Positions 7,605 to 17,674 are shown, counted from the stretch's first letter. The stretch: DNA of 33,981 nucleotides from Cyclobacteriaceae bacterium (GCA_019638285.1 JAHBUB010000037.1:1-33981); one strand, 5' to 3'. Notes: generated by a model from the letters alone, not told the origin. Numbers and translations: made by a program.

Positions 7605-9464
7605 CTAGCCGAATTCTTCCAACTCAAGCCATCTCAAAGTTTTTGAATCGATGGTATCGGTAAGTTCTTTAATTCGCTTTGAGCAGTTTACCAATTCTTC
7701 GGTTTCCAATCCAGAGCTCAACTTCTCAATGAGGGCTGCTTTTTCCTTTTCTAATCTTTCAATTTCTTGCTCTAAGAGCTTGTGTTCTTTTTTCTCTGTA
7801 AAAGAAATTTTTCGCTTTGCCTCTACTGCAGGAATTTCAATTTTTTCTGTGACTGGTTTTTTCGTTTCTGTTACCTCCTCCTCTCCTTCTTTATTCAATT
7901 TGTAATCAGAGTAATTTCCATTCACTACTCTTATCTTTCCATCACCTTCAAATATAAATAGCTGGTTTACCAAATGGTCCATAAAGTAGCGATCATGGGA
8001 AACCAACACCAGGCAACCGGTAAACTTATCAAGAAAATCTTCCAGCACATTAAGAGATTCAATGTCAAAATCGTTGGTTGGCTCATCCAACACCAAAAAA
8101 TTTGGATTCCTAATCAGCACCTTCAGCAACTGCAGCCTTTTCTTTTCGCCTCCACTTAACTTTCCTATGATATTGTATTGTTTCTCCGGAGGGAAGAGAA
8201 AGAGGTCCAAGAAGGAAGACGCAGAAATCTGAGTGCCATCTGCCAGCGTGATAAACTCTGCAATGGCCTTTACCTCCTCAATTACACGGTGATCGGGATT
8301 AAGCTCAGATGCTTCCTGGGTAAAGTATCCTAACTTAGTAGTTTGACCCGGCAATATCTCACCTGAATCTGGTTTGGTTTTGCCTGTGAGTAAGTCTAAA
8401 AAGGTGGACTTGCCTACACCATTGCTCCCCACAATACCTATCCGGTCTTTCTTTTTAAAGATATAGGAGAAGTCGTCCACCAGCTTCTTGTCGCCATAAC
8501 CTTTACTTACATTATAAAGCTCAATGATCTTTCCACCTTGCCTGGTTTTTTGGATATCCAGCTCCATCCTATCCTTCTTCAGATTTTGAGACGCCTTATC
8601 TTTTAGCTCGTGGAAAGCTTCAATTCTGTATTTTGCTTTAGTGCCTCTGGCTCTTGGCTGACGTCTCATCCACTCCAATTCTTTCTTCAAAAGGTTTCGC
8701 GCTTTCGACACTTCTGCTTTAAGTATATCTTCACGTTCAGATTTCTTTTCCAGAAAGTAGGCGTAATTTCCTTTATAAGTATAAAGCTTTCCATTATCCA
8801 ATTCTATAATGGTATTGGCCACATTATCCAAAAAGTACCGGTCGTGGGTGACCATAATTAAGGTGATGTTCTGTCCCGATAAATAATTTTCCAGCCATTC
8901 AATCGCATCAAGATCCAGATGATTGGTAGGCTCATCCATGATCAGGATATTGGGATCCTGCAAAAGCATTTTTGCCATAAAAACACGCTTGCGCTGCCCC
9001 CCTGATAGTGTCGAGAATTTTTGATCAAAATCTGTGATCCCAAGCCTGGAGGTAATTTCATTTACTTTGGAATCAAATTCCCAGGCATTCAACTCTTCCA
9101 TTTTCTCCAATGCGGCCTGCATTTCTTCTCCTGAAGCTTCACTGTTATGTATGCATGCCTCGTACCTCATCACGGCAGACGCCACCTCGTTGCTATCATC
9201 GAAGAGAATGTCTTTGATGGTGAAATGTCCTTCTGCCTTTGGCTGCTGGGTAAGATAACCCAGCCGAATGCCTTCACGAACGCTCACTGTGCCGGAGTCA
9301 GGGGCGAGTTCTCCCGTAAGTATTTTCAATAGGGTAGTTTTACCAGTTCCATTCTCTCCAACAAGAGCGAATTTTTCACCGGCTGAAATACCCAATGTGA
9401 GGTTTTTGAATAACCAACGGTCGTTATACGACTTCGATATTTGATCTGCGGATAAATAATTCAC
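7605..9464 (-). CDS. uup: ABC-F family ATPase, Uup-like
   Basis: 619 residues with two ABC cassettes and no membrane spans. Cassette 1 has Walker A GENGTGKTT (36-44), signature LSGGQRKR (153-160), Walker B LIMDEPTNHLD and switch His 207. Cassette 2 has GSNGVGKST (346-354), LSGGEKKR (436-443), LVLDEPTNDFD and His 490. The inter-domain linker (about 240-300) is basic and helical. The C-terminus (about 555-619) is a charged coiled coil, as in Uup. ABC-F proteins act on ribosomes; Uup-type members are linked to ribosome-collision or assembly rescue and to transposon excision. The start is GTG at 9464: a TGA lies in frame just before it, and MNYLSADQISKSY is the expected family beginning. The Uup symbol is by domain layout only. 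Confidence 0.87.
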   Translation of the reverse strand: MNYLSADQISKSYNDRWLFKNLTLGISAGEKFALVGENGTGKTTLLKILTGELAPDSGTVSVREGIRLGYLTQQPKAEGHFTIKDILFDDSNEVASAVMRYEACIHNSEASGEEMQAALEKMEELNAWEFDSKVNEITSRLGITDFDQKFSTLSGGQRKRVFMAKMLLQDPNILIMDEPTNHLDLDAIEWLENYLSGQNITLIMVTHDRYFLDNVANTIIELDNGKLYTYKGNYAYFLEKKSEREDILKAEVSKARNLLKKELEWMRRQPRARGTKAKYRIEAFHELKDKASQNLKKDRMELDIQKTRQGGKIIELYNVSKGYGDKKLVDDFSYIFKKKDRIGIVGSNGVGKSTFLDLLTGKTKPDSGEILPGQTTKLGYFTQEASELNPDHRVIEEVKAIAEFITLADGTQISASSFLDLFLFPPEKQYNIIGKLSGGEKKRLQLLKVLIRNPNFLVLDEPTNDFDIESLNVLEDFLDKFTGCLVLVSHDRYFMDHLVNQLFIFEGDGKIRVVNGNYSDYKLNKEGEEEVTETKKPVTEKIEIPAVEAKRKISFTEKKEHKLLEQEIERLEKEKAALIEKLSSGLETEELVNCSKRIKELTDTIDSKTLRWLELEEFG

Positions 9465-9574
9465 GTGTGTTCAATTGGGCCGCAATTTAGCACAACAAAG
9501 AAGGAAATACAGGATGCCCCATAGAAATCGAGACCCAATCCTTAAATTAAATCACTCAGGTTTTTCGAACAGGC

Positions 9575-9667
9575 CTAAACCGCTCTAACCTGCCTTAGGT
9601 GAATGCATAGAAAGCAGAGACCCAATTGAAAGGCCGAAATAGCAGCGATGGCAAAAAATACTAACAT
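9575..9667 (-). CDS. Possible 30-residue membrane peptide
   Basis: ATG at 9667 to TAG at 9577-9575. The peptide starts MLVFFAIAAISAFQLGLCFL and ends HLRQVRAV: one hydrophobic helix followed by a positively charged tail, consistent with a single-span protein with its C-terminus inside. It lies 110 bases upstream of the ABC-F start on the same strand. The frame stays open 12 codons before the ATG, so it could also be the remnant of a longer gene. No family recognised; a chance frame is quite possible. Confidence 0.22.
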   Translation of the reverse strand: MLVFFAIAAISAFQLGLCFLCIHLRQVRAV

Positions 9668-9901
9668 AGACTCATCGTTTAAGTTGAATATGAAGTTAAA
9701 GTAAAGTCATTAAAAAACCTAACATTCAGCTAGTTATGTTAATTATACTGAGATAATTTATTGATTATGAGCCAACTAAAAAACCCTAAAAGAGCTTTAA
9801 TAAGGCAATCTGTGGCTTGGTTGTGGTCAACATTGGAAATGACCAAGAGCAGAATTCAGCATTGATTGATGCTTTTTTCAATAGTGAATGCCTAATTACA
9901 C

Positions 9902-10150
9902 AGCGCCCAGTTTCTTCGATTTATTGCAACTTCAAAGGCACTTCACGGCCTTACACCAGGCGTCTGTCTTCAACTGCTTCTCAGTAAAAATGAAACAGTG
10001 GCTGTTAAGATATTTGGAATGAGTGTCTTAACTAATATGACTGTTGAACACACCAATTTAAAAGGAGAACTAATAACCATAAATCCCCTAGCGCAGTGCC
10101 TCGTTCCTACCAGAGAAAAGAAAGCGCTAAAACAACTGAGAAAGGTTTAA
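9902..10150 (+). pseudogene. Possible decayed gene fragment, unknown family
   Basis: The frame is open for over 80 codons with no ATG, GTG or TTG in a sensible place near its beginning. It contains FLRFIATSKALHGLTPGV and GELITINPLAQCLVPTREKK and ends in LKQLRKV. Codon use looks coding-like (hydrophobic alternation, basic helix at the end). The preceding 100 bases are open in a different frame, compatible with a frameshifted gene. I cannot name the family. Confidence 0.25.
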
Positions 10151-10435
10151 TTGGTAAGAGTGCTAATCAATTCAATATGACACTTTTCTTCCTGATAACT
10201 TATTTTGCAGTTCATTAGAGATAGGTCTTCTATGCTAACTTTAAAAGCGCTTTCATGATGCATACTGGGTTACTTGAAATATTAAATAGAAGAGTACTAA
10301 ATCATTAATAATGAGTTAGTTAATCAAATTTAATTGCGCTTTTTCTCAGGTTAAAGTCGCCTCCATTTAGTGACCATAAAATGCAGGCTTATTCAAGTTG
10401 AGGTGTTAAATCGTTTAATTTAAGTTTCACTCATT

Positions 10436-10723
10436 TTACCGTTTCAACACAAGGTACCCACTTAAACCTGGCCTACCTGAATCAAATTTCAATAAATAAA
10501 AATATGTACCAGAGGGCAGTCTGTCTCCGTCCTTATTAAGGCCCGTAAATTTATTATTCAGGTTGTCGTAGTTCTTCATTTCATATACCAAGTCTCCCCA
10601 ACGATTGTAAATCTTTAATCGATTGGCGCGTGTATCCGGGAACATCTCAATATTTTTGATTTGTAGATAGCTGTTTAGATCGTCATCATTGACGGATATA
10701 CCATTATAGACGACTAATTCAGA
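10436..10723 (-). other. Type B T9SS C-terminal sorting domain
   Basis: The last about 95 residues carry the gliding-motility-associated (type B) sorting domain: VYNGISVNDDDLN at its beginning, RLKIYNRWGDLVYEMKNYDN in the middle and LPSGTYFYLLKF then GYLVLKR at the very end. This matches the TIGR04131-type pattern from memory and marks the protein as T9SS cargo. Confidence 0.88.
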
Positions 10724-13700
10724 GCAGGATTCTTCTACGATGTTCACTGCCACTGACACTTCACTTTCACACCCTTGCATGTTAATCACCTGAACACTAT
10801 AATTACCAGCACTGGTCACAACAATTTGTTCGGTAATTTCAGAGTTTGACCATAAATATTCGGTAAAACCTGAAGAGGCCTCCAGAGTGACACGCTCATG
10901 TTTTTCCGGGCACAATGTTGTATTGCCAATTATTGTGATTATGGGTTGATCAGGAACAGGGTTTATGGTCGCTACCACTTCCATTCTCGGGCTTTCGTTT
11001 GACACTGATCTTACAGAAACATAATAACTAGTTGTTGCAGATATCGAGGGGGTAACAAAGACAGGGCTAGCTGATTCCTGTATTGGAGTGCCGCCAGCAG
11101 CCTGTGAATACCATGCATAGGTTTCTGCACTTCCAGCTCCAATAGCACCCAACGTTACTGTTCCCTCCCCACAACGATCTCCGTTCTGAACTGTTGGAAT
11201 GGCAACCGTTCTACTAAACAATGCAGAAATGTTTCGATCTCCGGTGAGGTTTAAGGTCAGTGGATTTGTAATGCCGGTAACATCTCCCTGCCAACCTATA
11301 AAATCCCAACCGACAGCAGGAGTAGCCGAAAGCTCAACTTGTTGTATGCCTTCATAACGACAAAGGTTGGGAGTCTTTTGAACGATCCCCTGACCCTCTG
11401 CTGATACTAAAAGATTATAATAGGGCCCACCACACAATTTCGTCAGAATCGAATTATCTGTAAGATCAAATTCTTCAGGACCGCTATCTTTTATTTCTGC
11501 ATAGAGTTTATGATTGTTGTTGATAACAAGCCAATCGGTTTGTATAGAAACGGATTGATTGCCAGCAAGGGTAAATCGTTTCACATCTATAGGGATAGTA
11601 TCCAATTCAGTAATGTAAAAGAAATGTACATCGGCTGTAGCATCGATATCTCCGGAGTTAAACAATGTTGCAGTAATTACTACATTATCACCATCAACAG
11701 GGCAGGAAATACTTGGCTGTAGATCGGTGAACAACAAGTTAGGCGCCTTCCCCACGACTAACGCCCGTGATGCCTCATTGTTCGTTTTCGTTGTTTCGGT
11801 AATCTCATTGTCGGGGTCCAATAACGCTCGAATGATTCGAACACCCGCAGTTGAGCTACTGTAAGGGGTAGTCATTTGTACCGTCCAGTCTTCTCCAGCT
11901 AATACTGTGGGCAAGCTAATATCTGGACCCACCGGAACATCATCCACAAGAATGCGTGCTTTGAATGGCCCCGTTTCCCCCATTCCAATATTGTCATAGG
12001 AAAGGAAAATTGTTATGGGTTCGTTTACATCAGGATTGATCTTACTGGGAGAAATGTATTCAGAAAGCACCCTCAAATCAGGAGCAGGTGTCCGCACTTG
12101 AATGTTTGCTTTGTATTCGTTGTTGTCCTCGCGACATTCAATGTAAGCATCCAATTCATCCACTACCACTTTCAATTCGAATGTACCCACTTGATCAAAT
12201 AAGAAGGGAATAGACACCGCATAGCTTCCAACTTGAATGCCTGGAGCAACAACTGGCAAGATTGTAGCGCCTATTGGCACATTGTCCAAAAAGAAAGTTA
12301 CCGGAACGTTGGTAGCCATAAATAGTCCATTGTTGTAAATAGATGCCGTTAAATTTTGAACAGTGTTCACATAAAATCTACCGCCCCAAACTCCAGCTGC
12401 TGGGTTTACTGAAAAATCAACACACAATGGCATCTGGGCCACATTATCCCCTTCTGAACTTTCAGTGATTGCATTACCGTTATCCAATCGAATACGGAAT
12501 GCATGATCGCCATCACTTTGAAGATTGGTTGTTATCGTGGCTGTTTTAGTGTTTCCTGGCGCCATTCCGCTGCTAACCGTTTGCGTTTCAATGCGTGGAA
12601 TTCCATCCTCAATTATTGTTAACTCCAGATCAAAAGGTGCAACAATTGGCACCGATCCCGTATTCCGATAAACAACATCAATATTGAAATTATTGCCTAC
12701 TGAAGGCAAAGCCGGAGTAACAGTAATATCCCTATTGCTCACATACAGATTGGGATATTGCGTGGGTGACGGAAGATGTCTAATGCTTTTAGAAAACTCA
12801 TTGTTGGTTTCTCTGTATTCATCCACATTTCCTGTACCGATGGGCTCGTCTACACGAATGGTTACTACATGGTTGAGAATATCTGTAAAGTTGTGGGTAA
12901 CCGTAAATGTATGGTATGTACAGGTTGACAATGAGGTCAATGATTCAGTGTGTATCAGGGTGGCATCCATGTACACATTCACGTCAAAGGCATTGGTTGC
13001 ATCAACACCCCCTATGTTATCCACCCTTACATAAAACGAAAATGGATTAAGCATATTTATATTTCCGGGTATAGATTGATTGGTAGGGTTATTCACAGTG
13101 AGATCTGGCTTACCAGGAAGCACCGTAAGATAAGCAGTGGATTGATTATTTATTTTTGTTTTCTCCACCACTTGATTATTCAAGTCAGCTTCACTCCTAA
13201 ACAAGCAATTATTGCGATTGAAACAATCGCCTATCACATTGGTAGTGGTAGTGAATTGATAGGTCAATGACTCACCCGGATTCAATTGGGCGATGACTTG
13301 CTCACCAAGGATAGCATCACAATTCAGATAGCGGAACACAAAATTATTAGCTGCTATATCACCTACATTTTGAATGATGGCAGTACCAGTAACTTGTTCG
13401 CCCTGCAAAATGGTAGACTTTGATAATGTAATAACTGTTGATAAGTCCGGTAAAGGAGGCGCAGGAAGCACTGTAAATGTTATTGGCCCTTGATATCCTG
13501 TTAATGTATAGTCAGTCACTTCTATATTAAGTGTATAAGTGCCCGCTACAGCCGGAGCACGGATACCCATTTGGTAAGTGCCATCTGCCCGGGTGGTGGT
13601 CTGGGTTGCACTGCCGCCTGTTATGCGTGCAATAACCGTAGCCCCTGCTACATTCGGATCAACGGTTGGTTCAATTCCAAAATATTCTGCCTTACCTGTA

Positions 13701-16700
13701 ATGGTAATAATACCATTGGGTTGCAAGGAAAGAGGCAATGCATTGGCAACAGGATTAATGCCACCGGGCAATTCATAATCGCCAACAACCACCGGGCGAA
13801 TGGCAAAGTTATTCAGCTCATTGTCTTCACTCAACACGTTGGTTTCATCTATTACCACCTTCACAGGGTAAAACCCTGATGCAACAAAGTTCTGATCCCA
13901 TTGCAGTGTGATGGATGATTGTGGATTTATTTGCAGTACTGTTTGGGCAAACACCTGCACATTATCTATATAGGCAGACACAATAAAATTTTCGGCTACA
14001 AAATCAGATGTATTACTGATGCGGGCATAAATTTTTATGGATTCATTAATGGCAGGGTTCGATTTACTGAATGATATGTCATTGGCATAAATGGCAACGT
14101 CCAGCAAATTATTGGAAACAAAAGGTTCTGCAATAAATGGAGATTGAGTACTACATCCATCAACATTGCTCGCCACAATTCTATTCTTCCATCTGATTTT
14201 ATCAGACAGATTAGTTATTATCACCCGATATTCCTTTCCATCAGTAACATAGGTATCAGCTGCATCCACTTCTTCCATCACCCTTATAATATCCAGTGGA
14301 TCTGTCGCCTGACCATTGTTATTCGCATCAAGCTCCACGCGAGGGTAGCCAGCCGCAGGTAAATTGCCATTGCCATCTGTATAGATCATTCTAAACTCGA
14401 AGGGGAAATCAGATCCGCCCTGCGTGGGTGATACGAATGAACTTGTATACCCAGAGTCATTGGTATAACCAATCAATGGAATCTCTTTAACAGTAACAAC
14501 TACAGATTTTTCCTCAGAGCAACCATTCGCGTTTGTTATTGTTACTTTATACGTTGATGTTACTAATGGCGAAACTGTAATTGAGGAAGATGTAGCGCCA
14601 GTATCCCAAAGATATTGGGTACCTCCTGTAGCGGTAAGTGTGATAGAGGTTGATTTACAAATCGTAGAATTGCCAGTAAGCGTTGTTGCCAAATCAGGAA
14701 AGTGCGTTATCGTTGCTTCGAGTTGATCATTTGTAGTGTTCTCATCTCCCGCCAGAATGACATATGCGTTCATCGTATATGTTTGTTTGATGGATAGATC
14801 GGCTTTTTGGGCAAATGTATATTCGTATTTTCCTGCTGGTGATATAGTCACTGTGCCTGGTAGGGTTTCAACTACAGGGGTACCTCCATTAATTTGATAA
14901 GCAATCTGAAATCCGGAAATAGATGCAGCTCCCAGGTTGGTAATTTCTACACGAACATCTGTTGCATTAGTTAAGGAACATGAATTCGAGGGAGTAATGA
15001 TTCGGCTTAGCGTTCCATCTTTAGCAAATGCTGCCGAATATTGGGTGGCGCCTATACTCACTGGAATGGTACGATTGCTTCCATTAATATCAGTGGGTAC
15101 AACAGCTGTTAAATCAAGACCAGCGCCTGCCAGCGATGAGGCCAGTGTAGTGAGATCACCTTCTGATTGGTACTGTGGGTCGACAGAAAGTGAATTGGCA
15201 TCTTGCCCTGTTGCTCCTTGCAACGCACCCAGAGCAGGTTGGTCTACACTATTCCAAAGTGCCAATGTTGTACCAGTTGTAAAGTAATTATTATAGTTAA
15301 TTTGACTAATGGCTGGCGTGTTGATAACGTTAAGTGTGTAGCCATTTGATTTGATATTGTTATTTATCAAATTAATATTTTGTCCAGAAGCTGAGGCATA
15401 ATACAAACCTGTACCCGTACCAGTCGCATTAACATTGTTGTGATAAAAATTAGCATTCTGAATATAGTTCATATTGACTGTTGCAAAACTTGATCCGTTA
15501 TTGGATTGGAAGAAGTTGTTAGCGATAAGTGCTGGTGTTCCTATGGATGCTAAGGCAGCATACATGTCCAAGGCGGTTGCATTACCACCCGTTACTTTAT
15601 TAGCCGTGATTTGATAGGATCCATCCACATTAGCGATGGTAATCCCCTGAAAGCTGCTGGATGATGGATTGTTGGACACCTGGTTTTTATCAAGAACAAA
15701 AGCTGTATGATAATCCAATACAATCCCCCTATGATAAGATTGATAGATCAAGTTATTTTGTAAAAGTGTTCCTGTGGCCTTTGATGAGGGTCCTTTAAAA
15801 TCTATCCCTACCGCCCCAAACCGAATGGTATTATTTACTATTTGAACATTTTGTGACTGGGCCGAAACGATGACAATACCACTGCGATCAGCTGACGTGT
15901 TGGTGGTTACTGCACTTTCAATAATGTTTCCATTCAATTCAAGGTTAATGGTCCTATTAATAGCGTGAATCACCCTTCCATAGGTAGCACCTTCGGCCTT
16001 GATCGTAAGATTTTTCAATTGATGATAGTCAGCATTATTCAATCTTATGGTAAAATTCGATCCACTGGTTGTTGAGGCGTAGCGAATTATAGCATCATCC
16101 GGCACTCCTGTTGCCGATTCAAAAGTTATTGTGTTGGTCGCTGATGATCCAGAAACTGCCAGAAATGTCAGTTGTTCATTAAAATCACCTGTTATCTTAA
16201 AACTAACAGGCCCACTTATGCCAAAGTTTTTAAGCGCGTCCAGCGCTGCGGTAATAGTAATATAATTGTAGGAGCCTGAACCAGAAGCGTTGATCGTATA
16301 AACACCGTTTAATGGAGTCCCTGTTGATCCAAATTGGTTGGCTCCGATACTTGGTGTGGAAGGCCTTGCGATACCATCAATATCATCAGGCACGATTGCG
16401 TTTATATTTTTTCCAATATTTGAAAGTGCTGACACGGCTGTATAAAGTACTGTGTTGGATTGATATTGAGGGTCTATGGAGAGAGCATTGGCTTCAAATC
16501 CTGTAGCCGTTTGCCATTCGTTCAGGGTACCATAATTAGTACCGCCATTTCTTGCGATAAAGGAACCCGAGGTAAACAGGTTATTGTAGTCCGATTCAAC
16601 AATGGAGCTTGCTGTTGAATTCTGATATTCATACACATACCCCGTGTTGGCCCGGAAAATGTTGTTCACAATACGGTTGTCTACCGACTGGTATCGGTTA

Positions 16701-17674
16701 AAGCTAAATGCTTCTCCCGAAGAAGTATTGTTTACACTGTTATGATAAACGTTGGTGTAGGTGATCCCATAGAACAGGGACACAGTCGCATAATTCGATT
16801 TAGATTGAAAAAAATTGTTGGCAATGATGGATGGCTGTGTATCAATCCCGGCAAAGTATTGCAAGTACATAGCATGACCCAAAGCCCCAGTAATGCGGTT
16901 GCGTTGAATCTCCTTATAGCCCGAGGTATTGATAAGGCTTAGACCATAATAATCCCCCTGGGATGTACCTGTGTGGGTGATCACGTTGTCATTAAAAATA
17001 CCTCCTGACATGTATTGAAAATAGGCGGGGCGATAATAGACATTGGTAATCGCATTGCCCGTAAAGACAGTGCCTGGTGAATAACTGCTGTTACTACCTA
17101 TGTAGTAAATTCCGTGTGACCCTCCCGTAATGGTGTTGTTGATGAAACGAATGTTGGTCGATAGCGATGGCCGAACCAGAATGGCTGATCGATCCTCCGA
17201 AACTGAAGTTGTTGCCGGAAGGGTAATAACAAGGTTCTCGAACGTGAGATTATTGACAGTATTGATGGCATGTATTCCTCTTGTGTAAGATGTACCTGTA
17301 GGTTCTATGCTCAGATTTCGAAGCACAATGAAGCTGGCATTGTCAAATTTAATAACATAGTTATTTGAGGTGGTGGGTGCAAATGTCAGAATAACATCCT
17401 GGGCATTGCCACTTTCTGCTTCAAAGGTGATAAGGTTGGTGGTGGATGCACCAGGTATCGCTGTAATAATAACTTGTTCGGTATAAGTGCCGGCTTTAAG
17501 TTTAAATGTCACAGGACTACTTATACCTTTACTCGTTACGTCCGCTACTGCCGATGTGAGTGCAGTATAAGTGCCTCCAACGCCTACTGTATAAGTCCCC
17601 GAAAGAGGTTGAGCTGTCAACTGCCCGGAAAAAAATAAGGAGAGGGTAATAAAGAAAAAATAAAACCTCAGCAT
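10436..17674 (-). CDS. Giant T9SS-exported surface protein (beta-helix, CARDB array)
   Basis: About 2,412 residues from the ATG at 17674; a TTG two codons earlier is possible but less likely. The signal peptide (about 1-22, ending LTAQ) is followed by two tandem copies of a parallel beta-helix module (about 25-446 and 456-878). Next come a PKD/Ig-like domain (about 1000-1062, CKSTSITLTATGG) and a run of roughly seven CARDB-like adhesion domains (about 1190-1975), each ending in an E-x-N-E-x-N-N-like motif. Then follow an InlB B-type repeat (about 2087-2156, GWDFIGWQGDVTG), two more Ig/PKD-like domains, and a type B T9SS sorting domain (about 2318-2412, LKIYNRWGDLVYE and LPSGTYFYLLKF). Such proteins are exported by T9SS and held at the surface or released. 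Likely role: adhesion or polysaccharide binding (inference). No porP/sprF-like partner gene is in the window. Confidence 0.88.
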   Translation of the reverse strand: MLRFYFFFITLSLFFSGQLTAQPLSGTYTVGVGGTYTALTSAVADVTSKGISSPVTFKLKAGTYTEQVIITAIPGASTTNLITFEAESGNAQDVILTFAPTTSNNYVIKFDNASFIVLRNLSIEPTGTSYTRGIHAINTVNNLTFENLVITLPATTSVSEDRSAILVRPSLSTNIRFINNTITGGSHGIYYIGSNSSYSPGTVFTGNAITNVYYRPAYFQYMSGGIFNDNVITHTGTSQGDYYGLSLINTSGYKEIQRNRITGALGHAMYLQYFAGIDTQPSIIANNFFQSKSNYATVSLFYGITYTNVYHNSVNNTSSGEAFSFNRYQSVDNRIVNNIFRANTGYVYEYQNSTASSIVESDYNNLFTSGSFIARNGGTNYGTLNEWQTATGFEANALSIDPQYQSNTVLYTAVSALSNIGKNINAIVPDDIDGIARPSTPSIGANQFGSTGTPLNGVYTINASGSGSYNYITITAALDALKNFGISGPVSFKITGDFNEQLTFLAVSGSSATNTITFESATGVPDDAIIRYASTTSGSNFTIRLNNADYHQLKNLTIKAEGATYGRVIHAINRTINLELNGNIIESAVTTNTSADRSGIVIVSAQSQNVQIVNNTIRFGAVGIDFKGPSSKATGTLLQNNLIYQSYHRGIVLDYHTAFVLDKNQVSNNPSSSSFQGITIANVDGSYQITANKVTGGNATALDMYAALASIGTPALIANNFFQSNNGSSFATVNMNYIQNANFYHNNVNATGTGTGLYYASASGQNINLINNNIKSNGYTLNVINTPAISQINYNNYFTTGTTLALWNSVDQPALGALQGATGQDANSLSVDPQYQSEGDLTTLASSLAGAGLDLTAVVPTDINGSNRTIPVSIGATQYSAAFAKDGTLSRIITPSNSCSLTNATDVRVEITNLGAASISGFQIAYQINGGTPVVETLPGTVTISPAGKYEYTFAQKADLSIKQTYTMNAYVILAGDENTTNDQLEATITHFPDLATTLTGNSTICKSTSITLTATGGTQYLWDTGATSSSITVSPLVTSTYKVTITNANGCSEEKSVVVTVKEIPLIGYTNDSGYTSSFVSPTQGGSDFPFEFRMIYTDGNGNLPAAGYPRVELDANNNGQATDPLDIIRVMEEVDAADTYVTDGKEYRVIITNLSDKIRWKNRIVASNVDGCSTQSPFIAEPFVSNNLLDVAIYANDISFSKSNPAINESIKIYARISNTSDFVAENFIVSAYIDNVQVFAQTVLQINPQSSITLQWDQNFVASGFYPVKVVIDETNVLSEDNELNNFAIRPVVVGDYELPGGINPVANALPLSLQPNGIITITGKAEYFGIEPTVDPNVAGATVIARITGGSATQTTTRADGTYQMGIRAPAVAGTYTLNIEVTDYTLTGYQGPITFTVLPAPPLPDLSTVITLSKSTILQGEQVTGTAIIQNVGDIAANNFVFRYLNCDAILGEQVIAQLNPGESLTYQFTTTTNVIGDCFNRNNCLFRSEADLNNQVVEKTKINNQSTAYLTVLPGKPDLTVNNPTNQSIPGNINMLNPFSFYVRVDNIGGVDATNAFDVNVYMDATLIHTESLTSLSTCTYHTFTVTHNFTDILNHVVTIRVDEPIGTGNVDEYRETNNEFSKSIRHLPSPTQYPNLYVSNRDITVTPALPSVGNNFNIDVVYRNTGSVPIVAPFDLELTIIEDGIPRIETQTVSSGMAPGNTKTATITTNLQSDGDHAFRIRLDNGNAITESSEGDNVAQMPLCVDFSVNPAAGVWGGRFYVNTVQNLTASIYNNGLFMATNVPVTFFLDNVPIGATILPVVAPGIQVGSYAVSIPFLFDQVGTFELKVVVDELDAYIECREDNNEYKANIQVRTPAPDLRVLSEYISPSKINPDVNEPITIFLSYDNIGMGETGPFKARILVDDVPVGPDISLPTVLAGEDWTVQMTTPYSSSTAGVRIIRALLDPDNEITETTKTNNEASRALVVGKAPNLLFTDLQPSISCPVDGDNVVITATLFNSGDIDATADVHFFYITELDTIPIDVKRFTLAGNQSVSIQTDWLVINNNHKLYAEIKDSGPEEFDLTDNSILTKLCGGPYYNLLVSAEGQGIVQKTPNLCRYEGIQQVELSATPAVGWDFIGWQGDVTGITNPLTLNLTGDRNISALFSRTVAIPTVQNGDRCGEGTVTLGAIGAGSAETYAWYSQAAGGTPIQESASPVFVTPSISATTSYYVSVRSVSNESPRMEVVATINPVPDQPIITIIGNTTLCPEKHERVTLEASSGFTEYLWSNSEITEQIVVTSAGNYSVQVINMQGCESEVSVAVNIVEESCSELVVYNGISVNDDDLNSYLQIKNIEMFPDTRANRLKIYNRWGDLVYEMKNYDNLNNKFTGLNKDGDRLPSGTYFYLLKFDSGRPGLSGYLVLKR
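11750..14104 (-). repeat. Tandem CARDB-like domain array in giant gene
   Basis: Protein-level repeats of about 110 residues. Each begins with PDL followed by a strand on dropping a Ser/Pro (PDLSTVITLSKSTILQGEQV, PDLRVLSEYISPSKINPDV), has a central NxG turn (IQNVGD, VDNIGG, YRNTGS, YDNIGM, LFNSGD), and closes with an ExxExxNN motif (LSEDNELNN, VDEYRETNN, ECREDNNEY, ITETTKTNN). This is the CARDB signature as I know it. Copies are diverged rather than recent. Confidence 0.75.
15041..17602 (-). repeat. Internal duplication of the beta-helix module
   Basis: Within the giant gene, 17602-16337 and 16309-15041 encode two copies of a module of about 420 residues. Matching landmarks are the opening GTYTVG/GVYTIN, KGISSPVTFKLKAG / FGISGPVSFKITGD, NLITFEAESG / NTITFESATG, VLRNLSI / QLKNLTI, the shared IHAIN, the ADRS/EDRS step, NNFFQS, and closing IDPQYQS / VDPQYQS and SIGANQF / SIGATQY. 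Identity is moderate, so the duplication is old. Confidence 0.85.

Larger units (their letters stand above)
9465..10435. other. 970-base intergenic region with degenerate reading frames
   Basis: No full gene is visible. Two stretches look coding-like. On the minus strand 9667-9575 encodes a 30-residue hydrophobic peptide. On the plus strand a frame is open from about 9896 to the TAA at 10148 but lacks a normal start; it reads LSKNETVAVKIFGMSVLTNM and ends LKQLRKV. A different plus frame just before it reads VVVNIGNDQEQNSALIDAFF, as if one gene had been broken by a frameshift. I do not recognise the family. 10151-10435 is AT-rich and holds nothing I can identify. Confidence 0.4.

Noticed and set aside
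13571-13879. Long plus-strand frames opposite the giant gene
   Set aside because: They are shadows of the repetitive, low-stop coding strand; the minus frame is continuous over 7.2 kb with clear domains.
15041-17602. The duplicated beta-helix as a mobile or CRISPR-like repeat
   Set aside because: Similarity is at protein level over about 420 residues and is diverged at DNA level, so it is domain duplication.
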